The position numbers were made by a program, and so were the translations under genes. The notes under the pieces were generated by a model. That model was not told where the DNA came from and did no database searches. It was given only the letters and a program-made list of their open reading frames with translations. This document shows, one piece after another, positions 60,635-64,000 of a stretch of 64,000 bases of DNA; the first letter of the stretch is position 1, and each line of letters begins with the position of its first letter. The DNA is taken from the NCBI RefSeq assembly GCF_030020805.1, contig NZ_CP125098.1, positions 5,789,501 through 5,853,500 on the forward strand, read 5' to 3'. Source of the stretch: Paenibacillus sp. RC67 (lineage in GTDB: Bacteria > Bacillota > Bacilli > Paenibacillales > NBRC-103111).

Positions 60635-61930
60635 CTATTCTTCCTCCAAAGGGTGCCGCTTCAAATGATCCATCTGCAGCGAAGTCCCCCGCGTCTTATG
60701 ATTGCGAATTAAGGTGGAAGGGTCATCCCCCAACATCCCCGCTGTTAATATGGCATGCTCACCAAATTTATCTCGCAGCGCATCCATAGCCTTATTTAAC
60801 TTTTCCTTCACAGGCTGCTTTTGATAATCGAACAAATCCAGTTGAACCGGAACTTCCGTCTTATCAAGCAGATTTTGTAAAGTAATTCCGAGCAGCCGTA
60901 CTGGTTTCCCGGCAAGCCAGTGATCCTCGAAAAGCTTACAAGCCATCTCATAAATATCCTCGCGGTTTTCCGTCGGATTGTTTAATTTGGATGCTCTTGT
61001 AATGGTCTTCATATCGGGATCGCGAATCGTAATCTGCACGGTTTGCGTAAGCAGCTTCTGTCTTCGCAGACGTCTGCCGACCTGATCGGCCAAATTAAGA
61101 AATACACGATGGATATCGGAACGCTCGGTATAATTGTTCGGCAGCGTCGTCGTATGCCCTATCGATTTGCTTTGGTCCTGCTCGGGTTGAACGGGAGAAT
61201 CATCCTCACCGTTAGCCGATCGTTTCAAATGTGCTCCCAGCACGCCGAACTGCTCTGAAAGCAGCTTATCGCTGGCTTCAGCTAGCTGGCCCAGCGAGTG
61301 GATGTTCAGCCGCTTCAGCTTATCAGCGGTTTTTCCGCCGATGCCATACAAGTAGGCACAGGGCTTCTCCCAAAGAACATGAGGAACATCCCGCTTCCGC
61401 AATACCGATATGCCGTTGGGCTTTTTCATATCCGAAGCCATTTTCGCCAGTAATTTATTCGGCGCTACGCCTACCGAACACGGGAGATGAAGCTCGTCAC
61501 GAATACGCCGCTGAATCCGTTCCGCTATTTCTAACGGAGTCCCGAACTGCTTGGAGCCCGTAATATCAATATAGCATTCGTCTATGGACATGGCTTCAAC
61601 CAACGGTGAATATTCGTAAGCGATCTTCATGAACCGTCTAGAAAACTGCCGGTATAAATCAAAATCCGGGCGAATGAGAATCAACTCTGGACACATTTTT
61701 TGTGCCTGGCCGACCAACATGCCCGTCTTGATTCCTTTTGCCCTTGCAGCATAGGAGCAGGTGACGATAATGCCTTTGCGCAGCTCCACGCTCCCAGCTA
61801 CTGCCGTAGGCTTACCTTGATACTGCTCAGGGTCCACAGCTTCGTGAACAGAGCAGTAAAATGCGTTCATATCGATATGAAGAATAACTCTCCCATTTAC
61901 AGGATATGCCGCATTATTTAGGTTGCTCAT
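60635..61930 (-). CDS. dinB: Y-family DNA polymerase IV
   Basis: A 431-aa translesion polymerase. The metal-binding residues are seen in ILHIDMNAFYCSVHE and AMSIDECYID; the palm, finger and thumb blocks KGIIVTCSYAARAKGIKTGM, SVGVAPNKLLAKMASDMKKP and LYGIGGKTADKLKRLNI follow, then the little-finger domain. The tail has a β-clamp-like segment VQLDLFDY. ATG 61930 overlaps the queF stop by 17 bases; a weak ribosome site suggests translational coupling. Upstream in-frame starts exist, but lie within queF. Confidence 0.95.
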   Translation of the reverse strand: MSNLNNAAYPVNGRVILHIDMNAFYCSVHEAVDPEQYQGKPTAVAGSVELRKGIIVTCSYAARAKGIKTGMLVGQAQKMCPELILIRPDFDLYRQFSRRFMKIAYEYSPLVEAMSIDECYIDITGSKQFGTPLEIAERIQRRIRDELHLPCSVGVAPNKLLAKMASDMKKPNGISVLRKRDVPHVLWEKPCAYLYGIGGKTADKLKRLNIHSLGQLAEASDKLLSEQFGVLGAHLKRSANGEDDSPVQPEQDQSKSIGHTTTLPNNYTERSDIHRVFLNLADQVGRRLRRQKLLTQTVQITIRDPDMKTITRASKLNNPTENREDIYEMACKLFEDHWLAGKPVRLLGITLQNLLDKTEVPVQLDLFDYQKQPVKEKLNKAMDALRDKFGEHAILTAGMLGDDPSTLIRNHKTRGTSLQMDHLKRHPLEEE

Positions 61931-62264
61931 ATTCGGCGCGAACCGTTGTGTAAATGCCGCCGCGCACGCTGAACTTACCGATGACTTGAAGCTTCCGCGG
62001 TTGAGCGAATTCCACAAAATCTTTCAGTATTCGATTGGTAACATCTTCATGAAAATGCCCTTCGTTACGGAAGCTCATCAAATACAACTTCAATGATTTC
62101 AACTCAATGATGTATGGGCCTGGAATATATTTGAACGTAATCGTCGCAAAATCAGGCTGGCCCGTTACCGGACATAATGCCGTAAACTCCGGACATTCGA
62201 TCTCCACTTCATAGTCGCGATCCGGGTGCGGATTCGGTATTGGCTGTAATGTTTTGTCTGACAT
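61914..62264 (-). CDS. queF: NADPH-dependent preQ0 reductase QueF
   Basis: A 116-aa type I QueF, which reduces the nitrile of preQ0 to preQ1 in queuosine synthesis. The nucleophile Cys31 and Asp38, seven residues apart as in B. subtilis (Cys55/Asp62), lie in LCPVTGQPDF; ELKSLKLYLMSFRNEGHFHE is the QueF signature. It is shorter at the N-terminus than B. subtilis QueF (165 aa). Other que genes are 31 kb away. It starts the queF-dinB-mobB operon. Confidence 0.96.
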   Translation of the reverse strand: MSDKTLQPIPNPHPDRDYEVEIECPEFTALCPVTGQPDFATITFKYIPGPYIIELKSLKLYLMSFRNEGHFHEDVTNRILKDFVEFAQPRKLQVIGKFSVRGGIYTTVRAEYEQPK

Positions 62265-62293
62265 GTTAGTACACCCCCATAATAAAATTAACC

Positions 62294-62312
62294 GTTCAAA
62301 ACAGGTTTGAAC
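62294..62312. promoter_or_regulatory. Inverted repeat at the queF transcription start
   Basis: Perfect 7-base arms GTTCAAA/TTTGAAC with a 5-base centre, at or just after the predicted queF start of transcription. Operator or leader hairpin; no preQ1 riboswitch pattern seen. Confidence 0.35.
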
Positions 62313-62323
62313 CGCATAGACAC

Positions 62324-62352
62324 AGCATACAATTCCACGTATAAGAGGTCAA
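62324..62352 (-). promoter_or_regulatory. Promoter of the queF operon
   Basis: TTGACC (62347-62352) and TATGCT (62324-62329) on the minus strand with a 17-base spacer. Confidence 0.65.
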
Positions 62353-62404
62353 GCCAGACATTCCGTCTATTTTGTGAAAATAATATCCTTATACGGAAAT
62401 CTTG

Positions 62405-62413
62405 TGATATAAT
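62405..62413 (+). promoter_or_regulatory. Extended -10 promoter of cimA
   Basis: TGATATAAT is a perfect -10 with the TG extension about 49 bases before the cimA start. Confidence 0.55.
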
Positions 62414-62461
62414 ATTACAATTATGTTTTCAGAAAGTTCAGTATGATCAGGAGGACAATCC

Positions 62462-64000
62462 ATGGCTAATCCCGTAAAAATTTTCGACACTACATTAAGA
62501 GACGGCACCCAAGGTGAAGGCATAAGCTTATCTGTCGAGGACAAAATGAAAATTGCCCGCAAGCTGGATTCTCTTGGCGTTCATTATATCGAAGGCGGCT
62601 GGCCAGGCAGTAACAACAAAGATATTGAATTTTTCAACCGTGTTAAGGAATTGGATTTGAAAAATGCCAAAGTTACTGCTTTCGGAAGCACGCGCCGTAA
62701 AGATACGCTGCCGGAGAACGATTTGAACCTGAACCGGATATTAGAGGTTGGAGTGCCGGTTGCTACGATTTTCGGAAAATCGTGGGATTTTCATGTTCAT
62801 CAGGCGATCCAGACTACCTTAGAAGAGAACTTGGCTATGATATATGATTCCGTCAAATATTTAAAGAGTAAAGGTCTGGAAGTCATCTATGACGCGGAGC
62901 ATTTCTTTGATGGATACAAGAATAACTCAGAGTATGCACTGCAAACGATTAAAAAAGCGGAAGAAGCCGGAGTGGACTGGATTGTACTGTGTGATACAAA
63001 CGGCGGGTCTCTGCCTCATGAGATTACAGAAATTGTGACCGTTGTCACACAAACGGTTTCCTGTCCTGTAGGAATTCATGCTCATAATGACTGTGAGCTT
63101 GGTGTTGCCAACAGCTTGGCAGCCGTTATGGCAGGTGCTACTCAAGTACAAGGTACCATTAATGGCTTCGGAGAAAGATGCGGTAATGCCAATCTGGTGT
63201 CCATCATTCCCAATCTGCAGCTCAAGATGAACTACCAATGCATCAGCAGCGAGCAGCTTGCAAGTCTTAGTACTGTAGCACGCTATGTAAGCGAAATTGC
63301 TAACATGCATTTACCGATTAATCAAGCCTATGTGGGATCAGCTGCATTTGCTCACAAAGGTGGTATCCACGTTTCGGCGATACTGCGCAATTCCAGCACT
63401 TATGAGCATATTGCTCCTGAGCTAGTAGGCAACAAGCAGCGTGTACTTGTATCGGAACTGGCAGGTCAGAGCAACCTTGTATTTAAGGCACAGGAGCTTG
63501 GACTTGACTTTGATACCAATAACCAGCAAACCAAACAATTGATTGAGCAAATCAAAGATATGGAGCATCAAGGCTTTCAGTTCGAAGGGGCAGATGCCAC
63601 GTTAGAGCTGCTTATTCGTAACGCTTACGGTAAGATCGAGGAAGCATTTGCGCTTGAATCGTTCAAAATTATGGTTGTCAAAACAGCTAACCAACCGGTT
63701 GTAACCGAAGCTATCGTCAAGCTTAAGATCAATGGGGAAACCGTATATAACGCTGCAGAAGGCAATGGTCCTTTGAACGCTCTGGACAATGCACTTCGCA
63801 AGTGCTTGCTTCAATACTACCCTGTCCTGCAAAATGTACATTTAAGTGATTATAAGGTACGCGTGTTGGATGAAAAGGACACTACGGCAGCGAAGGTTCG
63901 CGTTCTTATCGAATCCACTGACTTCTCTAATTCCTGGAGCACGGTCGGAGTTTCCGATAATGTCATCGAGGCTAGTTGGGACGCTCTTATAGATAGCATT
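62462..64000 (+). CDS. cimA: Citramalate synthase CimA (cut by the window edge)
   Basis: ATG 62462 follows CAGGAGGAC; 513 codons are visible and the frame runs off the window, so the last residues are missing (relatives are around 530 aa). The protein begins MANPVKIFDTTLRDGTQGEG, the DRE-TIM metallolyase motif, with HAHND in VGIHAHNDCELGVANSLAAV, NGFGERCGNANL, and HKGGIHVSAI as in CimA/LeuA-type enzymes. The C-terminal LeuA-dimer regulatory domain is present. It condenses pyruvate and acetyl-CoA to citramalate for isoleucine synthesis. The B. subtilis-type LeuA is an alternative, but the sequence pattern favours CimA. Confidence 0.93.
   Translation, partial: MANPVKIFDTTLRDGTQGEGISLSVEDKMKIARKLDSLGVHYIEGGWPGSNNKDIEFFNRVKELDLKNAKVTAFGSTRRKDTLPENDLNLNRILEVGVPVATIFGKSWDFHVHQAIQTTLEENLAMIYDSVKYLKSKGLEVIYDAEHFFDGYKNNSEYALQTIKKAEEAGVDWIVLCDTNGGSLPHEITEIVTVVTQTVSCPVGIHAHNDCELGVANSLAAVMAGATQVQGTINGFGERCGNANLVSIIPNLQLKMNYQCISSEQLASLSTVARYVSEIANMHLPINQAYVGSAAFAHKGGIHVSAILRNSSTYEHIAPELVGNKQRVLVSELAGQSNLVFKAQELGLDFDTNNQQTKQLIEQIKDMEHQGFQFEGADATLELLIRNAYGKIEEAFALESFKIMVVKTANQPVVTEAIVKLKINGETVYNAAEGNGPLNALDNALRKCLLQYYPVLQNVHLSDYKVRVLDEKDTTAAKVRVLIESTDFSNSWSTVGVSDNVIEASWDALIDSI

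Noticed and set aside
1..64000. CRISPR arrays, prophage, origin of replication
   Set aside because: No regularly spaced direct repeats, phage structural genes, or DnaA-box clusters were seen.

Overview
The window looks like chromosomal DNA from a spore-forming Paenibacillus-type Firmicute. The evidence is strong GGAGG ribosome binding sites, frequent TTG/GTG starts, B. subtilis-type families (LipM, YqhG, YqzE, YkvI, DUF309, RelQ-like synthetase, YjcZ sporulation peptide), Paenibacillus-style stalk-domain and SARP-type regulators, and many short genes separated by intrinsic terminators. I count about 65 protein genes, one tRNA-Leu(CAG) and one IS3-family insertion sequence. No CRISPR array, prophage or plasmid backbone is visible.

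Region by region. 1-6.3 kb: an anchored extracytoplasmic protein plus octanoyltransferase lipM (minus), facing yqhH/yqhG-like genes, a secreted protein and yqzE. 6.4-14.3 kb: argS, a chemoreceptor, a lipoprotein/response regulator/kinase operon, a GNAT acetyltransferase and tRNA-Leu. 14.5-18.7 kb: a run of tiny genes, an orphan adenosylcobinamide amidohydrolase coupled to a 75-aa protein, then an IS3 element inserted in a terminator. 18.8-28.7 kb: xpt, a DUF4309-like lipoprotein, DedA, YkvI, an SDR, a DMT permease, a GT4 glycosyltransferase, a diguanylate cyclase and two Xre regulators. 28.8-30.7 kb: queD-queE-queC. 31-36.4 kb: two paralogous NOL1/NOP2/Sun RNA methyltransferases flanking an acidic repeat protein, a YjcZ peptide and a pseudouridine synthase. 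36.4-42.7 kb: an anchored protein, a thioredoxin-like protein, an orphan solute-binding lipoprotein, and a DHA2 exporter divergent from a PadR regulator. 42.8-48.4 kb: HD-GYP, a frameshifted SARP-type response regulator and a 1039-aa hybrid sensor with two kinase modules. 48.5-52.7 kb: DUF309, small alarmone synthetase, pyrD and an L,D-transpeptidase. 52.8-59.6 kb: HD-GYP, NHL/stalk protein, FecR/coiled-coil/cohesin-like surface protein and a CHASE2 adenylate/guanylate cyclase. 59.7-64 kb: ferredoxin, mobB, dinB, queF, and cimA running off the right edge.

Functional themes. Queuosine precursor synthesis is complete for the steps QueD, QueE, QueC and QueF, but queF sits 31 kb away in an operon with dinB and mobB. 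Nucleotide signalling is dense: one GGDEF, two HD-GYP, one class III cyclase and one (p)ppGpp synthetase. The two loci I find most unusual are the dual-kinase hybrid sensor with its frameshifted SARP-like partner (43.8-48.4 kb) and the all-minus-strand HD-GYP / stalk-NHL / FecR / CHASE2-cyclase array (52.8-59.6 kb), which reads like an envelope sensing module.

Two genes carry apparent one-base homopolymer frameshifts (G6 at 15261, A6 at 45130), so either slippage or base-calling error is at work. Start sites were refined by eye from ribosome binding sites. Family names come from recognised motifs, not from database searches.
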